A stretch of DNA of 64,000 nt from Mycobacterium sp. PO1 (GCF_017312405.1 NZ_BLTG01000007.1:1-64000), one strand, 5' to 3'. Positions 45,343-55,172 are shown, counted from the stretch's first letter. The notes: a model not told the origin generated them from the letters alone. A program made the numbers and translations.

Positions 45343-45743
45343 CGGACATCGATCAGCTCGTCGACCACGACGGCCAACGGACGTCGGCGGGTGAACGTCA
45401 ACACCGGAGCAACAGTCCAGCCGGACCGAAGCGCGCGCAGGTGCGCCGAGCGCCCTGGGGCAGACTCCGGTTCCAAGAACACTACGGTGCCCTCCGGCGC
45501 GCCGACTTCGACTCGGTGTGGCGCATCGGCGGGCACGACCACCTTGGTGCCGCGATGCTGGTTGCCGTGCTCGTCACGCATCGTGAAAGGTGTTGTTGCG
45601 GTGACAATCTGGACGGCATGGTGGGCGTGTAGATCGGTGGTGCCAATCGATCCGGTGAACGCCAACACCCCAGGTCGCAGCAGTGCAGTCCCGCCCCAGT
45701 GCGGTTCACCGGTGATACCACCGCCATCCCGCATCATCGCCAC
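45333..45743 (-). pseudogene. Cupin (AraC-type N-terminal domain), truncated by IS end
   Basis: 136 residues. The text LHAHHAVQIVTATTPFTM and VVVPADAPHRVEV is a cupin sensor domain as in AraC-family regulators. The expected DNA-binding half is absent: the frame ends with LIDVRSH and a TGA inside the 19-bp IS-end repeat. It is therefore a broken regulator, though the remaining cupin could still fold. Confidence 0.7.
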
Positions 45744-45903
45744 GAATCGATGCTACGGCCTTCCATTAATCGACTTACCGCGGCGCCAGCAACGGGGAAC
45801 ATCGAATCAGGCGTGGAGCCATCCGCCGCCACGGGTAATGCAGGATATGCGCCGTGGGCCAGTCACCCACCGCCGCGCCTAGCTCGGGCTGCCCTTGTAC
45901 CGT

Positions 45904-45920
45904 ATACCCCTCAGGGGTAC
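45904..45920. promoter_or_regulatory. CsoR/RicR copper box A
   Basis: ATACCCC-TCA-GGGGTAC, the dyad type of RicR (TACCC-N5-GGGTA), 54 bases upstream of a small Cys-containing gene. Confidence 0.75.
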
Positions 45921-45973
45921 CTTCGTTGTATCACCCGGGGCGGGTAGCCCGACGACTGGAAGGCGTATCGCTG

Positions 45974-46120
45974 GTGAGCGTACAAGAAAGATTTCGGCAG
46001 CTCGTGCAAAGCCAGACCGCACGGTCGATCGCCAAATGCATCGCTTTGTGCGCGGTGGGTCGTGTCACTAGTGGGCGCCGCTCAGGCAAGGCCGGCGAGG
46101 GAAAGTCCTGCTGCGGCTGA
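45974..46120 (+). CDS. Small Cys-containing protein under copper control
   Basis: 48 residues from a GTG at 45974 with GGAAGG ten bases upstream. The C-terminus ends in KSCCG, and two more Cys lie in AKCIALCAVG. No family is recognised. It is not MymT-like in sequence. Copper box A in the promoter suggests a copper-induced peptide, possibly a chaperone or sink, comparable in position to the small copper-induced ORFs of mycobacteria. Confidence 0.55.
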   Translation: MSVQERFRQLVQSQTARSIAKCIALCAVGRVTSGRRSGKAGEGKSCCG

Positions 46121-46198
46121 CAGCACCGCGACAGGCTGCCCCCGAGCGGCTTGCCGCCGGAGCGTGAGGCCCCTCACTGCTGCCGCCGTCCTTAGTGC

Positions 46199-47104
46199 CT
46201 AGTCTTTATGGACCCGAGTGTCCCGGTCCGATGTTCTGCGAAGGAAGTTCTCGATCGCTGGGCCGAAAGCGTGTGCCATGTCCTCAGCGTTGACGAATTG
46301 GCGGGACATCGAAACTTCGGCGAGGACCCCTCGTGGAAGGACATCGGCGAGGCTGTGGGCCAAGCACTCGGGGTGACGGATGTCGTCGCCGGCGATGACG
46401 AGCGTCGCAGTGTCGATGCGCCGGAGGTCCTCGACCGTTGCAAAGGCGCGGTCATGACCGATTGACGCCGCGGCCGCCGCACTGTGGGCGTCAGCGCGCG
46501 GAATAGCCTCAGCGACCAGGTTGGCGATCAGCGGCTGAAGATCAGGAATGAACAATTCCCAGGCGGCCTGCAGACCGCGGGAACGGGCATGCTCGGCGAA
46601 ACGATCCATCAGATCGGTGTCTGCGGCTTTGTCCGCATCGTCCTCTATCGCTTCAGCACTGATGACCACCGCCGACCGGGCGATACGGGGGTGCTGGAGG
46701 CACGTCCGCAAAACGATGGTGCCGCCCAGTCCGGCGCCGACAAGGTGGGCGCAGGTGTCATCGAGCGCGTGAACGATCGCAATGACGTCGCTGACGTACT
46801 GATCCCATCGGTGCAACGTCGGGTCGGGACAACGCGATGCTCCGTACCCTCGAATGTCAGGCAACGCAACGCGATACCGGCCAGCGAGCCGGTCAGCAAG
46901 CGGTCGCATGCTGTAGTGATCCGGACCCCCACCATGAAGCATGATGATCAGTTCGCCGCGCCCGACGACCTCCCCCATGAGGGGCCAGCCATCATCTCCG
47001 ACGTGCAACGCGCGCACCACCAACTGATCCCTCCCGTCGTTCCGGGATAGCGCTACGCGCGTCGACACCAAACCAATGACCCCGGAAAGTAACCCTTGAA
47101 GCAT
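46199..47104 (-). CDS. Alpha/beta-fold protein with altered nucleophile
   Basis: About 301 residues from an ATG at 47104 that falls inside copper box B; downstream GTG codons are possible starts. The fold text is clear (IIMLHGGGPDHYSM, ALPDIRGYGASR). The nucleophile elbow reads GAGLGG, so Gly replaces Ser, and a clear catalytic His near the end is not seen. It may not be a hydrolase. It is divergent from copZ across boxes B and C, so copper control is likely. Confidence 0.75.
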   Translation of the reverse strand: MLQGLLSGVIGLVSTRVALSRNDGRDQLVVRALHVGDDGWPLMGEVVGRGELIIMLHGGGPDHYSMRPLADRLAGRYRVALPDIRGYGASRCPDPTLHRWDQYVSDVIAIVHALDDTCAHLVGAGLGGTIVLRTCLQHPRIARSAVVISAEAIEDDADKAADTDLMDRFAEHARSRGLQAAWELFIPDLQPLIANLVAEAIPRADAHSAAAAASIGHDRAFATVEDLRRIDTATLVIAGDDIRHPECLAHSLADVLPRGVLAEVSMSRQFVNAEDMAHAFGPAIENFLRRTSDRDTRVHKD

Positions 47105-47150
47105 ACCCCCAAGGGGTATATGCTCTCTTACGTATACCCGGTAGGGGTAT
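47103..47150. promoter_or_regulatory. CsoR/RicR copper boxes B and C
   Basis: ATACCCC-CAA-GGGGTAT at 47103-47119 and ATACCCG-GTA-GGGGTAT at 47134-47150. They lie between the divergent alpha/beta gene and the copper operon, 31 bases apart, and would let the CsoR protein control both. Confidence 0.8.
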
Positions 47151-47179
47151 CTACACCCGTCGAGGATAGGAGATTGGTG

Positions 47180-47392
47180 ATGAGCACGAGCACGTACGCC
47201 GTCACAGGAATGACTTGCGGACATTGCGAGCTGTCGGTGCGCGAAGAGGTCAGCGAGGTCGCCGGAGTTGAAGACGTCGAAGTTAGCGCCAAAACCGGCA
47301 CCCTGATCGTGACGTCGAGCCGTCCCGTCGACGACGCGCAGATCCTCAACGCCGTCGACGAGGCCGGCTACTCGGCGGTGCGTGTCGCATGA
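47180..47392 (+). CDS. copZ: CopZ-like copper chaperone
   Basis: 70 residues, one HMA domain with GMTCGHCELSV (Cys13, Cys16). It binds Cu(I) and passes it to the ATPase downstream. The ATG follows AGGAGATTGGTG, and the copper boxes lie just upstream. It overlaps the next gene by four bases. Confidence 0.92.
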   Translation: MSTSTYAVTGMTCGHCELSVREEVSEVAGVEDVEVSAKTGTLIVTSSRPVDDAQILNAVDEAGYSAVRVA

Positions 47393-48360
47393 ACGCCGCG
47401 GGACGATTGACAGCGTTTGGCGCCGGACTGGCAGTGGCGTTCACGGCTGCATACGTCACCGCCGCAGCGGTCGTCCCTGATACCGCGGCGACATCTCCCC
47501 AGACCCAAACTTCCGATGCTGCAGCGGATCACAGCGCGCCGCCGACCGAGCAGGCGTCGCCAGTCGATCCCTTCGCCGACCCGCCGGGGTTGTCGTTGGC
47601 CGAAGACGGATACGTCCTGAGCCCGGTGCGGTCCCCCAGCGCACCCAACGATCGGGGAACGATGAGCTTCACCATCGTCGACCCGGGCGGCACGCCGCTG
47701 CTGGACTACGCGACCGTGCACGACAAGCAACTGCACCTCATCGTGGTCCGTTCCGACGGCCAGCACTTCGCCCATGTACACCCAAGGCTGGACGCGGCCA
47801 CCGGCACGTGGTCAACGCCGTGGACGTGGAACGCCGCCGGCACCTACCGCGTGTTCGCCGACTTCCAACCCGCAGGGGCGGGCAGCGCCAAACTCACCCT
47901 CACCCGAACCGTGCAGGTGGCCGGCGCGTTCGTCCCGGCGGTGGCGAGTGCCACACGCACCGTGGATGACATCGCCGGATACACCGTGAAACTGGACGGT
48001 GCACTCACCGCGGGCGTCTCCCACCAACTCACCGCGACAGTCACGCGCGACGGCCGGCCGGTGATGACCTTGCAGCCCTACCTGGGGGCTTACGGCCATC
48101 TCGTCGCCTTGCGTGAGGGAGACCTGGCGTATCTACATGTGCACCCTGAGGGGGCCGAGCCGGTACCGGGCGGCACCGGTGGGCCTGCGGTGTCGTTCGC
48201 GGCAACCGCACCCACAGCGGGGCGCTACCTGCTCTACCTCGACTTCAAAGTCCAGGACACCGTGCACACCGCCAGCTTCGTCGTCGACGCCGCACCCGGT
48301 GGCACCAACGAGCCCGCGCCAGAGCCATCGCGTGACGCCGGCCATGCCGGCGGGCACTGA
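47389..48360 (+). CDS. Secreted protein of the copper operon, unknown role
   Basis: 323 residues. A signal or anchor helix ([20 protein letters not shown]) precedes a Pro/Ala-rich linker and two beta-rich domains. His motifs are [20 protein letters not shown] and [21 protein letters not shown]. The C-terminus ends DAGHAGGH. This pattern suggests periplasmic metal binding. The same gene order (copZ, this, copA) recurs in actinobacteria as far as I know, but no function is established. It overlaps copZ. Confidence 0.75.
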   Translation: MNAAGRLTAFGAGLAVAFTAAYVTAAAVVPDTAATSPQTQTSDAAADHSAPPTEQASPVDPFADPPGLSLAEDGYVLSPVRSPSAPNDRGTMSFTIVDPGGTPLLDYATVHDKQLHLIVVRSDGQHFAHVHPRLDAATGTWSTPWTWNAAGTYRVFADFQPAGAGSAKLTLTRTVQVAGAFVPAVASATRTVDDIAGYTVKLDGALTAGVSHQLTATVTRDGRPVMTLQPYLGAYGHLVALREGDLAYLHVHPEGAEPVPGGTGGPAVSFAATAPTAGRYLLYLDFKVQDTVHTASFVVDAAPGGTNEPAPEPSRDAGHAGGH

Positions 48361-48400
48361 GCTATCCCGTCCGAATCAGAAACTGAAAGGCAGTGGCTTC

Positions 48401-50686
48401 ATGACGACATCGACACCGGTGTCTGGCCCGAGTGTGGAACTTCGCATCGGGGGAATGACCTGCGCCTCCTGCGCCAACCGCATCGAGCGCAAGCTCAACA
48501 AGCTCGACGGCGTGGCCGCGACAGTCAATTACGCGACGGAAAAGGCCACCGTCACGGTGCCTGACGGATACGATCCGGCGCTGCTGATCGCCGAGGTGGA
48601 GAAGACGGGCTACACCGCCGCGCTCCCGACACCGCGCACGCCGATGCCCTCCGACGCATCCGGTGACACCCCGCACGCCGCGGACACCGCCGACCCCGAA
48701 CTGGCCTCGCTGCGGCACCGCCTGAGGGCCTCGGCCGTCCTGACGGTGCCGGTCGTCGCGATGGCGATGATCCCGGCGCTGCAGTTCACGTACTGGCAGT
48801 GGGCGTCGCTCACGCTGGCGGCCCCCGTCGTCGTGTGGGCAGCATGGCCATTCCACCGGGCCGCCTGGGCCAACCTGCGACACGGCACCGCGACCATGGA
48901 TACGCTCATTTCGCTGGGCACCGTGTCAGCGTTCCTGTGGTCGCTGTATGCGCTGTTTCTGGGCAGCGCCGGCACGCCGGGTATGAAGCATCCCTTCGCG
49001 TTCACCCTGGCGCCGTCGCATGGCGCCGCCAACATCTACCTCGAAGTCGCCGCCGGCGTAACCACGTTCATCCTGGCCGGACGCTACTTCGAGAAGCGGT
49101 CCAAACGGCAGGCCGGAGCGGCACTACGAGCCCTACTCGACCTAGGCGCCAAAGACGTATCCGTCCTGCGCGACGGGACGGAAACCAAGATCGCCATCGA
49201 AGAACTCGTGGTTGGCGACGAGTTCATCGTGCGCCCGGGGGAGAAGATCGCCACCGACGGCGTGGTGGTGTCCGGTTCCTCGGCTGTCGACGCCTCGATG
49301 CTGACCGGCGAAGCGGTACCCGTGGAAGTCGCTACCGGCGACACCGTGGTCGGTGCCACCGTCAACGCCGGCGGTCGGCTGGTGGTGCAGGCCACTCGCG
49401 TCGGCTCGGACACCCAGCTCGCGCAGATGGCCCAGCTGGTCGAACGCGCCCAGACCGGCAAGGCCGAAGTGCAACGCCTGGCCGATCGCATTTCCGGCGT
49501 CTTCGTACCGATCGTCATCGCTATCGCCGTGATCACCCTCGGCGCCTGGCTGGGCGCGGGATTCTCAGTCGCCGCCGCGTTCACCGCAGCGGTCGCGGTC
49601 CTCGTCATCGCCTGCCCCTGCGCCCTCGGGCTGGCCACGCCCACCGCCCTGCTGGTGGGCACCGGTCGCGGCGCACAAATCGGCGTGCTGATCAAAGGTC
49701 CCGAGGTGCTCGAATCCACCCGCAAGGTTGACACCGTGGTGCTGGATAAGACCGGAACCGTCACCACCGGCAAAATGACGCTGGTCGATGTCATCACAGC
49801 GCCGGAAACCGAACGCGCGGAGCTGCTTCGACTGGCCGGCGCCCTGGAGAACGCCTCCGAGCACCCCATCGCCCAAGCCGTCGCCGCCGCGGCGGCCGAG
49901 GAACTCCAGGCCCTGCCCGTTCCGGAGGACTTCGCGAATGTCGAAGGTAAAGGCGTCCACGGCATCGTGGATGGACACGCCGTCATCGTTGGGCGCGAAT
50001 CACTGCTGTCCGACTGGGCGCAACACCTCAGCCCGGATCTGTCCCACGCCAAGGCCCGCGCGCAAGCCCAGGGAAAGACCGTGGTAGCGGTCGGGTGGGA
50101 CGGGCAGGCGCGCGGTGTACTCGTCATCGCTGACACCGTGAAATCGACGAGCGCACAGGCAATCTCGCAGATGCGTGACATTGGGCTGACCCCCGTGTTG
50201 CTCACCGGCGACAACCAAGCCGTCGCTCGACAGATCGCCGCCGAAGTCGGCATCGACGACGTCATCGCCGAAGTCATGCCCGAAGGCAAGGTTGACGTCA
50301 TCGCACGCCTCCAAGCCGAAGGCAAGACGGTCGCCATGGTCGGCGACGGAGTCAACGACGCGCCCGCCCTCGCCCAAGCCGACCTCGGTCTGGCGATGGG
50401 CACCGGCACCGACGTCGCCATCGAGGCCTCCGACATCACCCTGGTGCGCGGTGATCTGCGCAGCGCCGTTGACGCGATCAGGCTGTCCCGCGAAACACTG
50501 TCGACGATCAAAACCAACCTGTTCTGGGCGTTCGCCTACAACGTCGCAGCGATCCCCGTCGCAGCACTGGGCATGCTCAATCCGATGCTGGCCGGAGCCG
50601 CAATGGCATTCTCCAGCGTCTTCGTGGTGGGCAACAGCCTGCGCCTGCGCCGCTTCAAAACCACTTCCGCCGACACCACCAGTTAA
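48401..50686 (+). CDS. copA: Copper-exporting P1B-type ATPase
   Basis: 761 residues from the ATG at 48401. An N-terminal HMA domain (GMTCASC, Cys21 and Cys24) is followed by the first helices, actuator loop TGE (MLTGEAVPV), CPC motif in the sixth helix (405-407), phosphorylation loop DKTGT (Asp449), then SEHPIA and the GDGVNDAP hinge. It exports Cu(I). It lies in the copZ operon. The longer open frame upstream is a shadow of the preceding gene. Confidence 0.95.
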   Translation: MTTSTPVSGPSVELRIGGMTCASCANRIERKLNKLDGVAATVNYATEKATVTVPDGYDPALLIAEVEKTGYTAALPTPRTPMPSDASGDTPHAADTADPELASLRHRLRASAVLTVPVVAMAMIPALQFTYWQWASLTLAAPVVVWAAWPFHRAAWANLRHGTATMDTLISLGTVSAFLWSLYALFLGSAGTPGMKHPFAFTLAPSHGAANIYLEVAAGVTTFILAGRYFEKRSKRQAGAALRALLDLGAKDVSVLRDGTETKIAIEELVVGDEFIVRPGEKIATDGVVVSGSSAVDASMLTGEAVPVEVATGDTVVGATVNAGGRLVVQATRVGSDTQLAQMAQLVERAQTGKAEVQRLADRISGVFVPIVIAIAVITLGAWLGAGFSVAAAFTAAVAVLVIACPCALGLATPTALLVGTGRGAQIGVLIKGPEVLESTRKVDTVVLDKTGTVTTGKMTLVDVITAPETERAELLRLAGALENASEHPIAQAVAAAAAEELQALPVPEDFANVEGKGVHGIVDGHAVIVGRESLLSDWAQHLSPDLSHAKARAQAQGKTVVAVGWDGQARGVLVIADTVKSTSAQAISQMRDIGLTPVLLTGDNQAVARQIAAEVGIDDVIAEVMPEGKVDVIARLQAEGKTVAMVGDGVNDAPALAQADLGLAMGTGTDVAIEASDITLVRGDLRSAVDAIRLSRETLSTIKTNLFWAFAYNVAAIPVAALGMLNPMLAGAAMAFSSVFVVGNSLRLRRFKTTSADTTS

Positions 50687-50712
50687 ATCACCGCCACCTG
50701 TGAGGAGAACCA

Positions 50713-50991
50713 ATGTCCGAGAATCAGAACCGCACGTCAGCCTGCTGCTGCAGCGGCGCAGCCGACAAAATCGATACCTCACCCATCGACCCTACGGCGA
50801 GGAACCTGCTTGACCTCGGATCGCAGAACGAGACCACCTGCCCCGTGATGCCCGGCACGCCGGTGAACAAGACGGTCGCCGAAGCGGCGGGACTATTCCG
50901 TGACTATCGCGGTCGGCGTTACTGGTTCTGCTGCAAGGGATGCGGACCACGTTTCGACCGCGACCCCGACAAGTATGCCTCCGCCGCATGA
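50713..50991 (+). CDS. YHS/TRASH-like Cys-rich protein
   Basis: 92 residues. An N-terminal CCC cluster (TSACCCSGAAD) is followed by a YHS-type domain: TTCPVMPGTPVNKTVAEAAG, then YWFCCKGCGPRFDRDP. YHS domains bind metals and are often fused to copper ATPases. It is between copA and csoR, so it probably acts as a copper-binding accessory protein. Confidence 0.8.
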   Translation: MSENQNRTSACCCSGAADKIDTSPIDPTARNLLDLGSQNETTCPVMPGTPVNKTVAEAAGLFRDYRGRRYWFCCKGCGPRFDRDPDKYASAA

Positions 50992-51061
50992 CCGCGACCC
51001 TCGTCGCGCACTCCTCGCCGGGCACCCGAAGTTAGTCACCACCACGCACAAGGAAAGCGTC

Positions 51062-51391
51062 ATGACCCACGCCGACAACACCAGGCACTGCCCCTCAACA
51101 GGCACCACCCACCACGGCTACATCACCGATAAAGACAAATACCTCAAGCGGTTGAAGCGCATCGAAGGCCAAGCCCGCGGCATCAGCAGAATGATCGAAG
51201 AGGAGCGGTACTGCATCGACATCCTGACCCAAACAGACGCGCTCACCAAAGCCCTCCAAGGCGTCGCGCTGGCACTGCTTGACGACCATCTTCGCCACTG
51301 CGTCCGTGACGCCGCCGCCACCGGCGGACCGGCCGCTGACGCCAAACTCACAGAAGCCTCTGAAGCCATCGCCCGCTTGGTGCGTTCCTAA
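51062..51391 (+). CDS. csoR: CsoR/RicR-family copper repressor
   Basis: 109 residues. The copper ligands are in order: Cys51, His76 and Cys80, with the exact spacing of M. tuberculosis CsoR (36, 61, 65). The helical text YLKRLKRIEGQARGISRMIE is typical. An N-terminal extension of about 15 residues contains His and Cys. It derepresses the copper operon when Cu(I) binds. Boxes A, B and C are likely targets. Confidence 0.93.
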   Translation: MTHADNTRHCPSTGTTHHGYITDKDKYLKRLKRIEGQARGISRMIEEERYCIDILTQTDALTKALQGVALALLDDHLRHCVRDAAATGGPAADAKLTEASEAIARLVRS

Positions 51392-51446
51392 CACCCACAT
51401 CATCAATGCGCGTCGACTGAAACGCGAAGTCCCCTAAGGAAAGAAC

Positions 51447-53579
51447 ATGACAAACCGCGATGACCACGGCGTAGCAACATCCCACCCTGGCGGGCACGCC
51501 CACCACCAATTCCCCAGCGCACACCCTGACACCCACCCACACGGCGAACACCACGGCCATGACAATCACACCGGCCACACTGGCCATAGCGGCCACGGCG
51601 GTGACCACGTGGCCCAATTCCGCAAGCTCTTCTGGATCAACCTGATCATCGCCATACCGGTCGTCGCGTTCTCGACCATGTTCGCGATGCTGCTCGGTTA
51701 CGACGTCCCCGACTTCCCCGGCGCACGCTGGATCGCGCCCCTGCTCGGGACAGTGATGTACGTCGTCGGTGGCCGCCCCTTCCTCACCGGTGCGCTGAAC
51801 GAGGTCCGTTCCCGCAAACCAGGAATGATGCTCCTGATCGGACTGGCGATCACCGTCGCCTTTTTCGCGTCCTGGGGCGCGAGCTTGGGCCTGCTCCACC
51901 ACGAGCTGGAATTCTGGTGGGAACTCGCCCTTCTCATCGTCATCATGCTGCTCGGCCACTGGGTAGAAATGCGCTCGCTGGCCCAGACCACCTCAGCGCT
52001 GGACTCACTGGCCGCACTACTTCCCGACGAAGCCGAGAAGATCGACGGCGACCGCACCGTCACCGTCTCGCCGACCGACCTGCACGTCGGCGATGTCGTT
52101 GTAGTCCGACCCGGCGGCAGCATCCCTGCCGACGGCAAGATCGTCGACGGACGCGCCGACATGGACGAGTCCATGGTGACCGGCGAATCCCGGCCCGTTA
52201 CCCGCGGCGTCGGGGATCCCGTCACAGCCGGCACCGTCGCCACCGATTCCGGGCTTCGGGTCGAGATCACCGCCACCGGCGACGACACCGCCCTAGCAGG
52301 CATCCAACGCCTAGTCACCGAAGCGCAGAATTCGTCCTCGCGTGCCCAGCGCCTTGCTGACAAGGCCGCCGGCTGGCTGTTCTGGTTCGCCCTGATCACC
52401 GCCGCGATCACCGCGGCGGCATGGACAATCGTCGGCAATCCCGATGCCTCGGTGGTAAGAGCGATCACCGTGCTGGTCATCGCCTGCCCTCATGCGCTGG
52501 GCCTGGCGATACCACTGGTCGTGTCCATCGCCACCGAACGCGCCGCCAGAGGCGGCGTCTTGATCAAAGATCGGCTGGCCCTGGAAGGTATGCGCACTGT
52601 CGACGCCGTGCTGTTCGACAAGACCGGCACCCTGACGAAAGGCGAACCCACCGTCACCGCCGTCGAGGCGACCGGAGACGACGACGGCGACATCGTGCTC
52701 GCGCTCGCCGCCGCCGCCGAGACCGACAGTGAACACCCCCTGGCGCGGGCCATCGTGAAAGCCGCCGAGGATAGGGGATTAACGGTGCCGCGCGCCAGCG
52801 GCTTCTCGTCCTCTCCTGCCGTCGGTGTGACTGCGACGGTCGACGGGCACGAAATCCGAGTGGGCGGCCCCCGACTTCTCGAAGAAGTCGGCGCCCAGGA
52901 GGTCCCCGCGGCCACCGCGTGGCGCGGCGAAGGCGCCATCATTCTGCACGTCATCCGCGACGGAGAGGTGCTCGGCGGCCTGCGCTTGGCCGACGAGATC
53001 CGCCCCGAATCCCGCGAAGCCGTCGATGCGCTTCACAAGCTTGGCGTGCAAGTCGTCATGATCACCGGCGACGCCGAAGCCGTCGCCAATAGTGTCGGCC
53101 ACCAGCTGGGCATCGACCGGGTGTTCGCGGGGGTGCGCCCCGAAGACAAGGCGTCGAAAGTTGCTGCCCTGCAACACGAGGGCAAGAAGGTTGCCATGGT
53201 CGGCGATGGAGTCAACGATGCCCCCGCCTTGGCGCAGGCCGATGTCGGCATCGCCATCGGTGCCGGCACTGACGTCGCCATCGCTTCCGCCGGTGTCATC
53301 CTGGCCAGTTCCGACCCCCGCTCGGTGCTGTCGGTCATCGAGCTGTCCCGCGCCAGCTACCGCAAGATGAAACAGAATCTCTGGTGGGGCGCCGGGTACA
53401 ACCTCATCTCTGTGCCCCTGGCTGCTGGTGTGCTGGCACCCATCGGCATCGTGCTGCCCATGTCGGTCGGCGCCATCCTCATGTCACTGTCAACGATCGT
53501 CGTCGCGCTCAACGCGCAACTTCTGCGCCGCCTCGATTTGACGCCCGAGGCGAGCACCCGCGCCGTTCTCAACCGTTAG
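51447..53579 (+). CDS. copB: CopB-type heavy-metal ATPase
   Basis: 710 residues. The N-terminus is His-rich (HPGGHAHHQF, HPHGEHHGHDN) instead of an HMA domain. The membrane motif is CPH (347-349), as in CopB-type transporters for Cu(II) or silver. The phosphorylation site is DKTGT (Asp391) and the hinge GDGVNDAP. It follows csoR by 55 bases and completes the copper operon. Confidence 0.94.
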   Translation: MTNRDDHGVATSHPGGHAHHQFPSAHPDTHPHGEHHGHDNHTGHTGHSGHGGDHVAQFRKLFWINLIIAIPVVAFSTMFAMLLGYDVPDFPGARWIAPLLGTVMYVVGGRPFLTGALNEVRSRKPGMMLLIGLAITVAFFASWGASLGLLHHELEFWWELALLIVIMLLGHWVEMRSLAQTTSALDSLAALLPDEAEKIDGDRTVTVSPTDLHVGDVVVVRPGGSIPADGKIVDGRADMDESMVTGESRPVTRGVGDPVTAGTVATDSGLRVEITATGDDTALAGIQRLVTEAQNSSSRAQRLADKAAGWLFWFALITAAITAAAWTIVGNPDASVVRAITVLVIACPHALGLAIPLVVSIATERAARGGVLIKDRLALEGMRTVDAVLFDKTGTLTKGEPTVTAVEATGDDDGDIVLALAAAAETDSEHPLARAIVKAAEDRGLTVPRASGFSSSPAVGVTATVDGHEIRVGGPRLLEEVGAQEVPAATAWRGEGAIILHVIRDGEVLGGLRLADEIRPESREAVDALHKLGVQVVMITGDAEAVANSVGHQLGIDRVFAGVRPEDKASKVAALQHEGKKVAMVGDGVNDAPALAQADVGIAIGAGTDVAIASAGVILASSDPRSVLSVIELSRASYRKMKQNLWWGAGYNLISVPLAAGVLAPIGIVLPMSVGAILMSLSTIVVALNAQLLRRLDLTPEASTRAVLNR

Positions 53580-53589
53580 GGGACGGCCC

Positions 53590-53654
53590 ACCATGTGGAG
53601 CATCCGGCGACCATGTGAAGTTCGAATCGCCGCTCCCAACCATGTGGAGCTTCG
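53590..53654. repeat. Three direct copies of an ACCATGTG(G/A)AG motif
   Basis: ACCATGTGGAGCATC (53590), ACCATGTGAAGTTCG (53610) and ACCATGTGGAGCTTCG (53639). They lie in the non-coding gap after copB. They resemble IS terminal sequences or protein-binding sites; no coding signal is seen here. Confidence 0.55.
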
Positions 53655-53794
53655 CACGAAGAAAGCAAATGCAGTCGCCGGTCGAATTCTCAATTATCCG
53701 TCGACCGCCGGTACCTTCGGATGCGCCGTAGACGGCGTGTAGCTGAGCGACAAGCCACCCAATCGGAGCCGGGGAAGCGGAGGAAGGAGCACCA

Positions 53795-54301
53795 GTGACC
53801 GACCTCGCCACTGTCGAAAATTCGATTCGACGACGGTCGTTCGGCACCCTGTCGACGCTCGATAGCAGCGGCAACCCCCACGCGACGGCCGTCACGTACG
53901 CAGCGGCCGGTGAAGGCACAAACCTGACGTTGTACATCACGACCCGTACTACGAACGTCAAGGTTAAAAACATTCGACGACGCCCACAGGTAGCCTTCGT
54001 CATTCCCGTGCCGCACCGCTTTCTCCCCATGATGCCGCCGGCAGCTGTGCAGTTTGCGGGGTCGGCCACAATACTGAACCACGAAAACGCCGACGCGCGA
54101 GGGGCATTCCACGCGGACTGGTTTCTCCGTCGCATTCTCGCCGCCGAGGAGCGCATCGTCTCTCAGCGTGCTGAGCTGTGCTTCATCGCAGTCCGGCCGA
54201 GGCGATGGTTATCCACCTACGGCATCGGAATGTCGGCCCTCGACATCGTGCGTCATCCGGGCGACGCCATCGGGCGGGCAGACCTGACGGGCGGAAACTA
54301 G
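53795..54301 (+). CDS. Pyridoxamine-5'-phosphate-oxidase-fold protein
   Basis: 168 residues with a split-barrel flavin fold (FGTLSTLDSSGNPHATAVTY, LYITTRTTNVKVKNIRRRPQ). This group binds FMN or F420 and often reduces small molecules. GTG start with GGAGG upstream. It has no clear partner; it lies between the copper operon and the His-rich membrane gene. Confidence 0.8.
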   Translation: MTDLATVENSIRRRSFGTLSTLDSSGNPHATAVTYAAAGEGTNLTLYITTRTTNVKVKNIRRRPQVAFVIPVPHRFLPMMPPAAVQFAGSATILNHENADARGAFHADWFLRRILAAEERIVSQRAELCFIAVRPRRWLSTYGIGMSALDIVRHPGDAIGRADLTGGN

Positions 54302-54335
54302 CCGTCAGGCCGTGGATTGGCCATACAGACGTAGG

Positions 54336-55172
54336 TCAATGCACATGGTCGTGGTCTTGGTGGTCGTCTAGCGGCGTCGCCGCTGGAAGCGGCTCGCTGA
54401 TGGGCACGGGCGTAGCCTGCTCAGGCGCGCCGCCAGAGCCAGCGCCTGGTGCAGGAGCTTCGACTGGGCGCACGGCAGGCGGGGAAGACGTCGGCTCCAA
54501 ATCGTAATTGTGATGGTCGTCGACGTGTTCTGCACCGGTTCCGTGATCATCGGAGGCGGGCTCCCCAGCGGGCGCTGCAGGGGATGGTTCAGGATGGCTG
54601 TGATGGTCGTCAGTCTGCTCTGCACCAGGTCCGTGGTGATGAGCCCCTGCTTCAGCGCCGGCTGGGGCGTGGTGGCCGTGCCGTAGACCAGAGGCAGCGC
54701 CCACTGTGGACGCCAACGTGACGATCCCAATCGCGCCCAGGAGCACCATGGCACTGCCGAAGGCGGGCACCGGTTCTCCTTGAAGGCCGCGGTGCCAGAC
54801 CCAGCCAGCGCCCATGACGACATAGATCTGAAGCAGCAACGCGCATAGGTCCGCGGCTTGGATCAGTTCGGCTTGACCGGCGTGGGGCCCGAGCGGCGCT
54901 CCCGCGGTTCTCGACACGGACCAAAGCGCAATAACGGCAAGGTTGACCATGATGCCAAGAGCTAGCACCGGGGTGGTGGTACGGGTGAGTACTAGCCGCG
55001 CCCACAACAGTTGGAACAGCGCGATTGCCGTAAAAAACAGGCCCGCTGGCATCCATTCCTGCCAGTGCGTGGGAACGACGGCGAAGTGGATTACAGAAGC
55101 GCCTAGTGAGGCGAGCGCGGCAAGCCGAGCCGCTAACCGGCTGTCGGTCTTCTTCGCTGTCCTAGGCGCCAC
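54336..55172 (-). CDS. Membrane protein with a long His-rich tail
   Basis: About 278 residues; the start may be the GTG at 55172 or the ATG at 55220. Four or five membrane helices fill the first 160 residues, with ASVIHFAVVPTHWQEWMPAG near the first. A hydrophilic C-terminus follows, rich in His and Asp (GLRHGHHAPAG, HHHGPGAEQTDDHHSHPEP, DDHQDHDHVH). This tail probably binds copper, zinc or nickel. Operator site 9 lies just upstream. No named family is recognised. Confidence 0.7.
   Translation of the reverse strand: MAPRTAKKTDSRLAARLAALASLGASVIHFAVVPTHWQEWMPAGLFFTAIALFQLLWARLVLTRTTTPVLALGIMVNLAVIALWSVSRTAGAPLGPHAGQAELIQAADLCALLLQIYVVMGAGWVWHRGLQGEPVPAFGSAMVLLGAIGIVTLASTVGAASGLRHGHHAPAGAEAGAHHHGPGAEQTDDHHSHPEPSPAAPAGEPASDDHGTGAEHVDDHHNYDLEPTSSPPAVRPVEAPAPGAGSGGAPEQATPVPISEPLPAATPLDDHQDHDHVH

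Noticed and set aside
47129..47134. TACGTA in the copZ promoter as another BlaI-type operator
   Set aside because: The second half-site is not at the N11 distance; the region is explained by two CsoR/RicR boxes.
45904..47150. Short palindromes considered as CRISPR or iteron repeats
   Set aside because: The repeats are copper boxes with defined spacing next to copper genes; no array of equal repeats and spacers is present anywhere in the window.
48113..48400. Upstream extension of the copA reading frame
   Set aside because: It overlaps the secreted copper-operon protein in another frame and has no HMA or signal text; the ATG at 48401 gives the normal copA start.
49084..50517. A 477-codon Ser/Thr/Ala-rich open frame opposite copA
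   Set aside because: Typical antisense shadow in GC-rich DNA; no family text and inside a complete copA.
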